Below are positions 23,330 through 35,476 of a stretch of DNA of 64,000 nucleotides, piece by piece. A program made the position numbers and the translations under genes. Source of the stretch: Atrina japonica (lineage: Eukaryota > Mollusca > Bivalvia > Pterioida > Pinnidae). Position 1 is the first letter of the stretch, and each line of letters starts with the position of its first letter. The notes beneath the pieces were generated by a model. That model was not told where the DNA came from, searched no databases, and saw only the letters and a program-made list of their open reading frames with translations. The stretch lies in contig BROG01000347.1 of NCBI GenBank assembly GCA_030159075.1, positions 393,501 through 457,500 on the forward strand. The letters are read 5' to 3'.

Positions 23330-25700
23330 CACAAATTAACGCATTTTATTAATAAAAACACAGTTCAATGCATTTAGACTCCTCCCAGAATATGTTAAAT
23401 AGTTTAATTTCCTTGAATCGCAGACACAGTGGGACAAGTTCAGCCACTGGTAAGGTCGAATAAGATAAAACTCCTGAAACTTCAGTAACTTGATGATATA
23501 CACAGTTAGCAGGCCTATATGTTGGAACGTTAAATAGGTTACCGCAGACCGCTGACATTACGTATAGCCTATATGCAGAGACATGTATGTCTCTGGTATA
23601 GGCCTATTAAAAATATGTCACTCATAGGCCTTCGAGGTGTTGTTATAGTTAATCATATAATAAAATATTATATTATAGGCTATAAATAACTATAACTGGA
23701 ACATAAATGTGTGGCATGTTATTCTAATACGTAGTAGTAATGACGAATGTCAGCGGCCTGTGGTATACGCCTCTCTGTGTAAATAGCCCCCGTGTGTTTG
23801 TGTGTGTCAAATTGTATCTAGACCTCTTTTGTACTTATATTTGTTACCTATGAACAACATGGTTTACGAATGAAATTACCCCACTAATTTTGTCAAAAAA
23901 TATGTAAAACATAATTTTTATAGCATTATATATCACTGGTCAAAGTTATTTTACATTGCACCCCTCTAACTTGAAATCCTGGATCCGTCCCTGGTTGGTA
24001 TTGCGTCAATAGCACATTTAATAAATAAACAGTGATTTATTAGGTAATAAATTAATAGATTGATCAAACCATGTAGACCAAGATATTTAATAAATATCTT
24101 TTCATCACTGGGATACAGCGGGTGTAGCCTTTTCCTACAAAAATACCAACAATTAGACTGTCATTTTGATTAAAAAAATAAACCTTTTGATATATCGCCG
24201 TTATTAGACATGTTTAACATCTCGTACATGTATATACAATGTACATGCATCCATGTTATAATATCCTTTTGTTATCTCGGATATTGTTCACATTGGATTT
24301 CTTTTCAGAAATATCAACTTTATAGCATTTTTAGGACATTATTTTTGTATAAAACAACAACGATTTGAAAATATTAAAACAAACAAACAAAAAATCATTT
24401 TGACAGTTTGTATGGTTTTATAAGATGAATGTTTTAACAGTCAGGATTGCTCTTACATCTAAATGATAAGTAGAAATTTAGAAACAGAAGCCATCCTTTA
24501 AAACAGGGCTGATAATCGGAGATTTATTTAGCATCAAAATAGCTTTATTGTAATTTTATTGTTTACAATATATTTAAGATCAGGTAAATCCTCATCTTGG
24601 TGTATGGCAATTTCCACATTAATCCGAGACAAAGTACAAAGTATATGAAAGAAGCCAAAATATTCTTGATCCGAGATACGATATTGCTTAATCATGGAAT
24701 GAATGATTAGAGTTAACGAACTATTTATATATAAAAAGAAGAAAAAAAAAACCAATGGTTTGTAACTTCATTACTTTAAGAGTCACATGACATATACATT
24801 TGTAATGACTTTGTACGGAAATTAAATGTTTAAATGTTTTAAATGTAAAACGGAAGATAGTTTATTGAAAGGAAATGTGCATATGGTCTAGTCAATTAAT
24901 TTTCCTATGACATATTACAAATACTGAAAAATATATGTTTCAATATTTGAAATCTGTGACAAGACAAAATTCCCGGTTCTTTGTACTCGGATTCCTTGAT
25001 TTTTATTCCTGTAGAGAGAAATTCTTCGCACAAATACTGCTTTGTATATATCAGTCTGAAGTGTACGCGACATATCAGAAAACGGGAGCGATTACAGATC
25101 GGTTTTTAATCTGATTGAGTATGTTCCCTTCCCTTTACACCATTAGAACGAGGTCATTTGTTTGCTCTGCAACTGCAAGTATGTTTTTCTTCCCGAGGAA
25201 CAATAAACATAAACTGCATTTGATTGGACGGATTTCAACAAATCAAAACTCTTGCTTTAAGGTCAGTGAAGACTGTATCTCCATTTACTTGTAAACAAAA
25301 TATGGCATCGTTTTGCGTTGTTTCGATGCGTAAATTGCAAGAGAGGTATGTCTGGAAAATTTGTATCAAGGAAACTTGGATTTTGTTTTTCGAGATGTAT
25401 TGCTTATGTATTACACAAGGTTGGACAGTTCCAAGTTTTTTTTTATGTTTTGCGTCCAAAATAAACAAAATTATCTTTCCATCAAGAAAAATCCCAACAA
25501 AACGACAGAAAACACAAGGCATTTTCAAGAAAACAAATACAATTTTACTTTCCCGGCGTGTTACTGACAAGAAAAAAATACAAAACAAACAAAATTAAAT
25601 ACAAAACAAAACCAAAAAACTTATAAACACAAATATCTTTAAAAACATCCATGTACTTAAAAATAACCTATGAAATGATTTTCACATTGATGAAAATAAA
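23330..25700. other. Non-coding sequence
   Basis: No exon with paired splice sites was identified. Overlapping frames of about 120 codons exist on both strands near 25235-25598, but their amino-acid composition is erratic (poly-Lys/Phe from A/T runs) and they are taken as chance. Confidence 0.5.
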
Positions 25701-25769
25701 TATTTCTTCCTTTAGATTCAGCCTCAGCCTGCAATTCGATTTACAGAACTTCTCGACCGAATGTTCTGC

Positions 25770-25882
25770 CTCGAATTTAACAGATTTTTAAATTTATTTA
25801 TTTATTTTTTGTAATATTGATTGTACTAAAGATAAAAATTCGCCAAAAATCGGGGCAGAAAATTCGGCCTACGAAACTGCCA
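25770..25882. mobile_element. Diverged inverted-repeat (MITE-like) element
   Basis: 'ccgaatgttctgcctcgaattt' (as a theme) near 25758-25780 is matched in reverse by 'aaaatcggggcagaaaattc' at 25845-25865. The arms resemble those of the MITE at 17840-18011. Flanking 'cagcctgcaattcgatt' (25728) and 'cagcctgctattcgatc' (25896) suggest a larger symmetrical or duplicated unit. Confidence 0.5.
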
Positions 25883-26439
25883 GCCCGCAATTCTCAGCCT
25901 GCTATTCGATCTCTTGGTGTGTACTAGATTCAAATATGAAGATGTATTACTTCATCGGTCTTTCCTCAGCTCGCAGGCCCGCCGGAACACATGGGCTCGT
26001 ATTTTGGTCGGAAGTATATGTCGGTCGACTTACCTATTGCAGGCGACAAGAAACTAGCTTTGTGTAATAACAATACAATCTGACCCAAAGGAGGGGGGTA
26101 CCTCATGTCGGCACTTAAATTGTAAATATTACAATTCGGACCATTTCTCATAGTGTTCTACGGCTTTAGAGGATTTGGATAATATCTTAATTTTACGTTT
26201 ATATATAGGGCTAACCTTTCTCAGTATACATAGTTGGAAATAATCTAGTACTTTGAAATTAGCACAACTCAAGTCACCACTCATATAATACAATGATTAG
26301 CACATAGATATATCGTTTTAAATACTATAAAATTCCTAAAAAGTGTTAGTCAGAAAAACTATTGAGGTGCAATAGCGACTTTTATGTTTGAACTATCTAA
26401 TTTTGCAAGTTCTTTTTCTCGTTATCACGATGTTAAAAT

Positions 26440-26945
26440 TCGCTCATACGTAATGTCGACACATTGACGATTTAGCTAGCGTATGCACGACGTATGAAAA
26501 ATTTGGTCAATACGCTGGCATACATCGGGTAAGTTTTATGTATGTTTTACATAAGTTAACAACACGCTTGTATACCCTGGCATAAGCTGAAGTACGCCAA
26601 GGTCGACGAAAATTTTTGTGCATGCACAAAACTTTTCAACATATGCCAGCGTACGAGCCATACGCCGGAGTAAGTTGTACGTACGTTGTAGGTTCGTTAT
26701 ACGATCGTTAACACACTTTCCTATATATTACTTGTAAATGGCCATCGTATCCTAAATTACAGCGACAGTTCGACGTATTGCCAACGTTTTATAATGTTTG
26801 ATAATTTTTCATACGTCCGCATAAGTTTAACAAATCGTGAATGTGTGACAGGGATACAGTGAAAGTTCGACGTATGCCAACTATTTATGATTTTTTCATA
26901 CGTCGGGCATACGCGGTTAAATCGTCAATGTGTGACAGTGGCTTA
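26440..26945. repeat. CATACG/CGTATG-rich segment
   Basis: The words cgtatg, catacg, tacgctggcata, atgccagcgtac and 'gttcgacgtatgccaac' recur on both strands through about 500 bases, and the phrase 'aatgtgtgacagggatacag' recurs as 'aatgtgtgacagtggctta'. The spacing is irregular, so this is not a simple tandem array. It looks like a dispersed repeat made of short inverted words. Confidence 0.45.
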
Positions 26946-27350
26946 CTTTGTTTCAGGGGTCACTATACGCTTTTGTAATTTCTTCTCGTTATGGGATAAT
27001 CAATGAGTAGTAAATGAAAAACGTTTTTTTTTTAAAAAAAAGGCAGAACGTCTGAAGGATAGGTGAGTCCGCGCGCGTCAAACTTTCACCTTCACTATCA
27101 GTATTTCGCTTTCTTAATATGTATGAACCATTTGATTCTGAAGGGGGCGGCAGATTTTGGAATTAAATACTCTGACCTTGAAAATATTGAAAATAAGTCA
27201 TATGTCCTCTACTATCAAGTAAATAAATAATCTGACCTTAATTATAGGCTCCTTGTGCCCAAGTTGTGGTGAAAATTAAATAATGTTTAAAAAATTTTGG
27301 CTCGCTTCCCTCGCCATGTTTCATTCTCCAATTTTTTCATTATTGGCCAG

Positions 27351-27432
27351 GGACCAGTAGCCGGCTAGGACTAGTACCCGAATATGGCGTGATTTCGCCT
27401 TCTGGTCACTAGTCCTAGCAAGCTACCGATCC
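27351..27432. repeat. Inverted repeat, ~37-bp arms
   Basis: ggaccagtagccggctagga followed by ctagtaccc is matched in reverse complement by ggtcactagtcctagcaagc followed by taccgatcc. The arms leave a loop of only a few bases and can form a hairpin. It may be the folded remnant of a MITE. Confidence 0.6.
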
Positions 27433-28114
27433 TTTATCATTAAAATCAAATATATAAAGACATTTATACGTCATAATTCAGTGGCAGATTCATTGGAGGG
27501 GTGGGGGCTTAAAGGGCATATGTCCCCTCCCTTTGGGCGCCACAATATACATGTATCATGTATGTACAGTTAAAATAAACTCAGAAGCCCAGAAGTTGAC
27601 AAGAAAATAATAAATATAAAATACCAAACATTTTGCGCCTTGCTTCGCTAGGGGGAAACAATTCTAAACTTATCCTTCCCTCTAACTTTAAATCATAGCA
27701 CCCGGCTTTGTCTGTATATTTTGAATTTCATTGCTTTTGACTACACTTTGTTTTATTTCAGTTTCCTTCTAAAGTATTTGCCCTACATATCAGTATTTCG
27801 CTTTCTTAATATGTATGAAATGTAACCATAATTTACATTTTATCAAAATATATATAATTTTCCCTTTTGTTATTATCGGAGATATGAAAATCTAATCATT
27901 GATGGTATCCGATTTTTACTCTGAGTGGCCACACCATTTTCACACGCATAGTATCTTGTCACCCCCAACCCGAAAAAGCCCCAACATTTTTGAAAATTCC
28001 TTGATCGACCCCTGTAATTGAGAACAAGGTTGAAGATTTAATACAATGACTGTCTTGCTCCATTTGTGTGTGTCCGGCTACTGATCAAATACCAGAATTT
28101 GGAATCGTCTTTTA

Positions 28115-28345
28115 CGCTACACTCGACAATTTTTCAGTGTGTGGTAGCATGGAGTAAATCCACGTGCCGATATGGTAGAGGAGAGAACCCGGCCGGTTAC
28201 ATTGTACCCGGGAAGAGACCACCGGCCTTCTGCAAGTAAACTGGCAAACTTTCTAAAAAATCAGCTCGAACCTGTGCTGACCAGAATTGAAAGACTTCAT
28301 GGTTCAAAGCGCGATGCTCTAACCAATCGGCCACAGAGACCACTC
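28115..28345 (-). mobile_element. tRNA-derived SINE
   Basis: Read on the minus strand it starts ggtctctgtggccgattggt, then tagagcatcgcgctttgaac, which is a tRNA-like pol III A box. The same head is found in the plus-strand copy at 44705 (ggtctctgtgacccagtggt). The body shares 'ggccggtggtctcttcccgg' and 'gtacaatgtaacc' with that copy, and the end carries 'aaaaattgtcgagtg'. The B box is degraded here. It is probably non-coding, and the frame on its plus strand is an artefact. Confidence 0.8.
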
Positions 28346-29254
28346 AAGGCTTCCAATTATTAAAATCTGATAGCGTATGTGTTACCTCCCTAAGAGTTCA
28401 TTATCATAATCTTGCCTCACAATAATCTAATGTCCCTTCAACTCTCAAATTTCAATATCCACCACTACAATATTACATTTCTGACCACATGACAATACAT
28501 TGTAGAAAAAAAATGAAGAAAATAAATAATATGTTTCTGGTCTGATTGAAAATAAATATCCTGTCCCGCGACGGTATGAAAATAAATAATCTGACTCGAC
28601 AAAATTTTCCAGTCCCCCCTGACTATTTACTAATAAAGACATGGTGCCACGTTTGTCGACATCGTGTTCCTCGTGACTTATTCTTATCATTGTCATTCAA
28701 ATAGGTTAATAAGTTGCTAATCATAAGACTTGTGTGGTATTAGTTTCAATGCCTTTACAATGCGGTCATGTTTACTGACCTTGTGTCTGTCCAATTTATG
28801 ACTTCGACTTTCACCTACACTTTAAGAAACTTTCAAACAGGCATTGGCGATTATATCAAGATATACAATATTCATTATAAACATTGTTTTTTCTTAAATG
28901 GCAAAGTCAAAATAAAATGGACGAATACCACTAATAGATAGCTATAGGTCATTTACATAGTATTAACAGTATTTTCAATAATCAATGTTTCTATTTTGTA
29001 ATTTGAAAATAATCAGTCGAAAGATGCGATTCATGATCTGAAATTTCAGAAGATTATTGAAGTATTGATGATGAAGTTATTGTAGTCCTGTCTGAATTTA
29101 AACAACAATATAAATGTTTCATATTTTGTCTCCAAAATTGCGATATGAAACAGTCATCATTAAACAGTTTCATAGAAAATAAGAAACATTGCACGTTTGT
29201 TCTCCGCGTTCAAACCTCATGGATGCGCTAACATGCATGTGTATATTTAACAAT

Positions 29255-29640
29255 CATGTCAACGTCAAGCACCAATATACACAAAGTATATATTGAATTT
29301 TTATGTCAGCGTCAAGTGCCAACATGCACAATGTATGTCTTGAATATCTATGTTAGCGTCAAGCGCCAACATACACAATGTATATATTAATCTTTTATGT
29401 CAGCGTCAAGTGCCAACATGCACTATATGTATATCTAGGATATCTATTTCAGCGTCGAGGGCCAACATGCACTATATGTATATCTTGGATATCTATGTCA
29501 GCGTCAAGCGCCAACAATGCACAATGTATAATTACGTTGAACTTTAATGTTACCGTCACGCACTTTCATACACAAGGTATATCTTGCACATTGATTGTAC
29601 TACCGTGTGTTTTGGATATCAATGTCACCATCACACAGTT
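29255..29640. repeat. ~48-bp tandem repeat, ~8 units
   Basis: Units with core 'tcagcgtcaagcgccaacat' plus 'gcacaatgtatatcttg' repeat at 47-49 base steps (anchors 29311, 29358, 29405, 29454, 29503) and decay at both ends. The overlapping frames on the plus strand are translations of the repeat. Confidence 0.93.
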
Positions 29641-29893
29641 GTAATTCCTTAGGAAATGGATATCACTTCGCTCATCTCTCATTATTTAAGTATCAAACAC
29701 TACATCCGGATTTTGATCTCAGTCTGGTGAAAAATCCAGCTTTTTAAATTGTACTTCTTTGTTCTTTCAGGGGGTAAACTAATTAAGTAACCTCAAAGTA
29801 AATATCCCAGTACCAGTACTGTATGACCAGATTCTTGATAGATTGATAGACCGTAAAATTCACAAGAAGTCTGATGGGAAACTGATATTGTAA

Positions 29894-31020
29894 TGAGATC
29901 CCAGAGGGATCTAAGAGCCACCATGGAATGTTCTATGTCTGATCTATGTCAGACTGTTCTTCTCTTCTTTTCTCTTATTTTGTATCTCACCATTGAATTT
30001 GAACTTAAATCCATATTTCTGTGAAATACTTTTTTTTCACAAGACTATAGCGAAACTGAATTTGAAATGAACATATTACATTTCAGAGAGAATGGAATTC
30101 AATACGGTCGACAGGTGTCCATCTTGGATTTTGATCTCTCTGAAAATGTAATATGCACATCTAGACCTCAGGGGGAACCTCCATTATCAATTTCGAAAAA
30201 ATCCTTTAGTACATTCTGAAAAATAGCGGTAACAAATGCGACATATCCCAGCGAACTAGAAATTAAAGATACAACAGAATCAAGCACACACGCTTCATAC
30301 TTAGACATTTTACTTAATATAAACACAGACGGGAAATTAGCAACTAAGCTATACGATAAACGCGACGATTTCGGCTTTCCCATCGTAAATTTTCCACATT
30401 TAAGTAGTAATATCCCTCAGTCACACCCGCATATGGAGTTTATATTTCACAAATGATCCGATATGCCAGGGCGTGTACAACATATGAAGATTTCATATAC
30501 AGAGGTAAACTACTCACTGACAAATTATTGACACAGGGATATTGAAAACCGCGTTTAATGTCAACGTTCCGCAAATTTTACGGTCGGTATAATAGTCTTG
30601 TTTGTGACTACTCTGTTTCACTAAGTGAAATGTTGAGTTGCCTTTTCGCTTGCGGTTGTTGAGACGTCTGTACCAATTGTGACGAGGATACACTCCTCAC
30701 GTGTTTCATTGGACTTGACTGTGGACTCACGGCGGGTGTGACCGGTCGACAGGGGATGCTTACTCCTCCAGGGCACCTGATCCCACCTCTTGGTTTCCAC
30801 AGGTCCGTGTTTGTCCATTTTTACCGGATTTGTATCTATGTCCTGGACATTCTATTGATTTATACTTTGGTATCTGAAATTTTTTATATTGCAAGATGTT
30901 CGCCTGTTGGCCATGTTGGATTCCGATCTGTCTAAAAATGCAATATGCACAACTAGGCCTGAAATAGAACCTCCATAGCAAATTTCAAAAAAGATCCCTT
31001 CAATATATACTACAGCGACA
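29894..31020. mobile_element. 'gagatcccagagggatct' dispersed repeat, split by a retroelement
   Basis: The block begins gagatcccagagggatctaa and contains 'ccatcttggattttgatctc', 'aatgtaatatgcacatctag' and 'aaaatagcggtaacaaa'. It then stops at about 30231 and resumes at about 30893 with 'caagatgttcgcctgttggc' and 'aatgcaatatgcacaactag'. The order matches the intact three-unit copy at 32020-32575. The gap is filled exactly by a reverse-transcriptase retroelement fragment, so the retroelement arrived later. Confidence 0.7.
30232..30892 (+). pseudogene. Retroelement RT fragment, copy 1
   Basis: Conceptual translation, with frameshifts, gives ASYLDILLNINTDGKLATKL, YDKRDDFGFPIVNFPHLSSN, IRYARAC and FRKFYGRYNSLVCDYSVSLS. 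This is the C-terminal side of a reverse transcriptase widespread in aquatic invertebrates ('LDI...LYDKRDDF.F.IVNFP...', then 'KFYGR'). The copy is 5'-truncated and broken by stops. It ends at 'tctgaaattttttat', the 3' end shared by all other copies here. The exact clade (LINE or Penelope-like) cannot be settled without the full element. Confidence 0.85.
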
Positions 31021-32019
31021 AACCATGTTACATATTTCACCATAATAACACGAAATCTAAAATATCAGTCTGTTTGAAATGTAATTCTATATTTCGAATT
31101 TAAAACTTATTTTAATTTTACAATAAAAGTTAAGTGTTTATTTGTAATTTTCAACGGATCACGATGGGATCTAGACCTGTGTAAATGTCAACAAACATCG
31201 ATTTTCATCCACAAGAATTGTAATATTCTACTCCCATTGGCATTGATTGTAATAAGTATTATGGGACTGTGTATAATACCAACCGGTCATAAAATACTGT
31301 AAGCCGGCGCTTGTCGGCCTCTATTGTCTCGTGATCCTTGATCTCAACTGGACGGTGGTGTGATAATCCCCGAAGTGTGAATACTGAGTTGTCTTTGATC
31401 TACATGGAAAAGACCGTTGTTCATTTCGCGATAAAGTCTTAAAGATGATTCTGAAAAATACTTTAAATAAAATATAAAATCCCCGGTTGATCATACGTCT
31501 GATCGCACATAATTGCTAAAATAAAACAGACGGTTTTAAATTCCTTTTATAAGCCTATTATTGGTAATTTATTAAATCAGTGATTTTTAAGTCTAACAGG
31601 CATTCATTTTATACCGCTGATTATATTTATTTTTATTTATTGCGTGCATGATTAATGAGTGATTATTTGTTACAGGTATTGATAATGACATTGGCGAATG
31701 ATGATAGTCATAACACGAAATTACGTGTAATTCACAGAATATGAAAACGGAAAATTATGAAATTAAAATTTGAAAATTTCCTTAATTTTCATATTTGACC
31801 GCATGTCCGATTGGTTGTGAAAATACTTTCTAGTCAGGTAAACTATTGGCGATACATGATTTTAATCAACAGTAAAGGTTATCGGTACTCTACCAGATCT
31901 AGATTTTTGGGAATTTTACTTTTTAAGCATTCCACCCATAAGGAATATATATTCAAACAACGGAGTCTGTCGAGTGAAGTTTTAACGGTAACATACTTCC
32001 ATTGTCCAAATCTAAGATG
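31021..32019. other. Non-coding sequence
   Basis: No supported gene. At 31258-31350 'taatcccc' and 'ccggcgcttgtcggcc' words form short imperfect hairpins only. Confidence 0.5.
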
Positions 32020-32580
32020 ACCGTCTGTCAGCCATTTTGGAATCCAATCTCTGAAAATGTCATATGCATAACTAGACCTCACGGGTTTAGATTGGATTCC
32101 GATCTCTCTGAAAATGGAAAACTAGATCTTAAGGGGAAACCTTGATGTCAAATCCCATCAGTCCTTTCTGAGAAATAGCGGTAATAAACTTCCTTTGGTC
32201 AAGATCCAAGATGGCCGCCTGTCGGCCATGTTAGATTCTGATCTCTCTGAAAATGTAATATGCACAACTAGACCTCAAAGGGAACCTTGATGTCAAACTT
32301 CAAAGAGATCCTCTTAATCCATTCTGAGTTGTAGCGGTAACAAACTTCCTTTGGTCAAAATCCAAAATGGTCATTTGTCGGCCATGTTGGATTCCATCTC
32401 TCTGAAAATGTAATATGCACAACTAGACCTCAAAGGGAACCTTGATGTCAAAGTTCAAGGAAATTCCTTAAATACTTTCTGAGGAATAGCTGTAATAAGA
32501 ATTGTTCAGGACGGACGGACCACGGACGCAGGACGATTTGAATGGCTCACCAACTGTTGATGGTGAGCTAAAAAGTACTT
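32020..32580. mobile_element. Dispersed repeat with ~3 internal ~150-bp units
   Basis: The theme 'ccaagatggccgcctgtcgg', 'ccatgttggattc', 'tctctgaaaatgtaatatgc', 'acaactagacctcaaaggga' and 'tagcggtaacaaacttcctt' occurs about three times. The block ends 'acggacggaccacggacgca' and 'gttgatggtgagctaaaaag'. This is the 'gatccctctgggatctca' family seen at 29894, and its end again reads 'gtgagcta'. Confidence 0.75.
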
Positions 32581-32884
32581 GTAACTGTAAGGACCACGAC
32601 CTCCATGGCCAGTGGTAGAAAAAAAACAACTACATCTAACCCATCATCATTTTACCCGAAAGTCTCCAACTTCCAGTGGGATTTGTTATTAGTGTTGATG
32701 GGTACATGTTGAACTTTTTAGTGCAGCTCGACCTTTCTGCTGTATAAGTTGTTATTGTTTTGTTTCAAGGTCTTTCTTGTTATGTATTTATGTTACTATA
32801 TTTAGTCTTAGGGACTTTCCATGAATGTACTAAAAAGGTTATTTCTTGATTATTCCTGATATACTGTTTTCTGGAACTGTATTA

Positions 32885-32886
<2 letters not shown>

Positions 32887-32923
<37 letters not shown>
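32887..32923. repeat. (AT)n microsatellite
   Basis: A run of alternating AT of about 18 units, followed by acagctag. Confidence 0.97.
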
Positions 32924-32926
<3 letters not shown>

Positions 32927-33064
32927 CTAGACGGTCAGATCTCTAGGCTACGATGGCATAAAGCTGCCATAAGTAAGAGTACCCGAGACTATATTTAAGA
33001 CCATGTTAACGAAGAACAGATCAACAGTTATACAAAAATAGTGCACATCAATATTACATACTAA

Positions 33065-33205
33065 TTGGAATTTATGTGTGTATCCGAGTGGATCTGTTTT
33101 ATTATTACGCTCGCATTGGAATTAATGTGTGTATCCGAGTGGATCTGTTTTAATATTACGCTCGCATTGGAATTTTTGTGTGTATTCGAGTGGATCTCTA
33201 GCTAT
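33065..33205. repeat. 58-bp tandem repeat, 2.5 units
   Basis: 'ttggaatttatgtgtgtatc', 'cgagtggatctgttttatta' and 'ttacgctcgca' occur twice fully and once partly. Confidence 0.9.
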
Positions 33206-33712
33206 AGGAAGTGATCATGAACAACAACGGGCATTGATATTATGAGTTTTGACCCTTATTATTATCGACCTTAATTTAGATTAAGTTTTTATTTTGTTTT
33301 TGGTAATAAATTATATAAATTTACTTTATTTGTTCTTGATTTTTGTTGGTAAACTTTAGGGTAATTATGATCCATAACAGAGTAACCACTACGATATCTA
33401 ACCATCTTAGTGTTTCCGGGACGTCTCCAACCTCCAGTATGAGTATACAGCACCGCACTTAACTCAGCTTTGTATTACCTGAAATGTCCCACACCTTACC
33501 CATTTCTCTTTGACCAGAAACTCCAACCTCCAGTGGGAGACTACAGTATCTTGCATAACTATCATTGAGCTCAGAACCTAGACTATTTCATTTCTCCTTA
33601 CCAAACGACAACACAAGCTCAACATTTCCCACTTAGAATTCTGCAGCTACGGGTATCACACGGGATGTCATTGCCTTGGCAACTAAGTATAACTTGTGTC
33701 GTTTCCTTGTCC

Positions 33713-33790
33713 ATTCGGATTTCATTTTGTAAGTGTGTCACGTTCAAGAGCAAAGTTGAACGTGACACACTTACAAAATGAAATCCGAAT
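33713..33790. repeat. Perfect 35-bp inverted repeat with 8-nt loop
   Basis: The left arm (33713-33747) starts attcggatttcattttgtaa and ends gtcacgttcaa. The right arm (33756-33790) is its exact reverse complement, and the loop is gagcaaag. A perfect stem of 35 pairs is very unusual in this diverged AT-rich setting. It could be a recent foldback duplication, a small-RNA precursor-like hairpin or an assembly artefact. It lies just downstream of the proposed end of the IgGFc-like gene. Confidence 0.95.
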
Positions 33791-33937
33791 TTGTGAATTT
33801 AAATATTAATCAAAATTTGAAAACGTCGCAGTTGTATTGTTCTATACTTTTATTTACATGGGCTAGTTTTAGTTTGTTAATATCTTTGCTGTGTAGAGGT
33901 AAAAACGTGAAATAGAGTTACTTAATTCATATACAAA

Positions 33938-34002
33938 TTTATTCATGCAAATAATTCTTTGGTAAAGCTTGTACTATTTTTTCTTGTTTCACCCTATTAT
34001 AC
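33938..34002 (-). CDS. Probable terminal exon of the IgGFc-like gene
   Basis: On the minus strand a strong polypyrimidine acceptor (attttcttttcttccag) ends at 34003. Joined to the phase-1 end of the exon at 37457-37510, the frame reads Ser-Ile-Ile-Gly-stop (TGA at 33989-33991). A polyadenylation signal AATAAA follows at 33938-33943, about 45 bases after the stop. The acceptor, phase, stop and poly(A) signal fit a short last exon. The coding part is only four residues, so the support is circumstantial; a different downstream exon could be used instead. If correct, the predicted protein is 501 residues. Confidence 0.4.
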
Positions 34003-34009
34003 CTGGAAG

Positions 34010-35470
34010 AAAAGAAAATACAATAAAATTATTATCCATGATGCAACAGAACAAAGTACCAATTACTGTAATCAAAAGTTATATGTAAGATTTCAAAAGT
34101 CTTGTCTACAGACCTTGACTGAAGTTTACAAATAACCATGTTTTGTTTTAGTTATCATTCAATATACATGTACATTTAACTGTTAATTCATTTTCTATAG
34201 GATTTTGGAAGGGGAACATAAATTGTACTCGACTACCTACATTTTTATCAGAAACATTATGGTTCATTTAAGCATTGAACTGCTGTCAGTTGCGTTAGCG
34301 CTTCATGGTAATATGATTTTTCCAGTTGTCAATCATAAGCCCATGAATGCCAACTGACAGCTTTACAATGATTATATTTACTTATTTCTGATGTTTCCTC
34401 CTTTTCTTTTTTTTTTAAAAAAAATTGGAATTCAAATTTCCATAAAGAATGCACACCCGTTCTTGTACACACAATTCCTGGAACAGCCCTTGGCAGTTAT
34501 AAGATGATGAACAACAAATTTTTATAATGGTAATATCGTGTCAGTGCCAACAGATGGTAAATATCAAAAATTGTACTCGATCATGAAAATATGTATATAT
34601 GTTTTGCAAGTGTGTTACGTTGAGTACAGTCTAAGCATAACATACTATACAGCAGTAACAAGAGAACACTAAGAAATTTTATGGATTTTAGACTACAGGT
34701 AATACAGCGGACCACATGGATTCAGTGGTGAGATAAATTACTAGCCAATTCATAGCCAAATTCTTAAACTTTAACTAAACGTTGACTACAACGAAAACCG
34801 TTCATGTAAAGACAAAATGGTTAATCACAGTCCGTGAAATATCTAACAGTAAATCAAGTGATAACTACAGCGTGAACTGTAATTATATAGACAAAATGGT
34901 TATCACAGTCAAATAATTAAAGTGAAGTAAACGTTAACTACAGCGAAAACCGTAAATCACTGTAGATCTAATATTTTAGATGTCATAGGCACAAAATATT
35001 AATTATATTTAATTAATGATTTTAATATTTTGTAATTTGTCGGTCAGTATTCGTTTCCGTTTAGTAAATTATCGTTTACTTGTTGTTAGTCCCTTAATGT
35101 ATGTTATCAGCTACGTCCTGCGCAGTTTCTTTGCACAGATTTGTCGCCGATCCTATGTACAGGTCTACAAAGGTAAATTGGTACATGTTTATAAACACAA
35201 CGAATCAAAACAGATCAAATCAAATCATAACAGGGCTGACAAGCCATTTGTCGTCACAAAAGTATTAGAGATTCAGCAATGCATGGAATATGTTTTACCT
35301 GTACAACCTATTATTGGAAAGTAACCCGTATTGTTTTGGTTGCTGACTGAACCAGGATGTGCCACTTTACCTTGGTAGACCTATACAATGATGTTAAAGT
35401 ATCTAGACCCTATTTAAGTAGATGGATCATGAAATATGTATTTTCTCTGACCGGAGATATTTTCCCTGGT
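34010..35470. other. Intron sequence with dispersed 'actacagcgaaaaccgt' words
   Basis: Between 34770 and 34970 the phrase 'acgttgactacaacgaaaac' recurs in variants (actacagcgtgaactg, taactacagcgaaaaccgta), a loose repeat of about 80 bases that reappears weakly at 36600-36720. The frame at 35016-35324 (plus) shows no recognisable features. Confidence 0.5.
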
Positions 35471-35476
35471 AGAATC

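Noticed and set aside
25224..25598. 124-codon plus-strand frame overlapping a 117-codon minus-strand frame
   Set aside because: Both frames span the same low-complexity A/T-rich stretch, have no paired splice sites, no family pattern and no promoter; length alone is not enough.
28172..28363. Possible functional tRNA gene near the SINE head
   Set aside because: Only an A-box-like half with a degraded B box and no cloverleaf; it is a SINE copy.
35016..35324. 102-codon plus-strand frame
   Set aside because: No recognisable domain, and the composition resembles translated AT-rich intron; it lies in the proposed last intron of the IgGFc-like gene.
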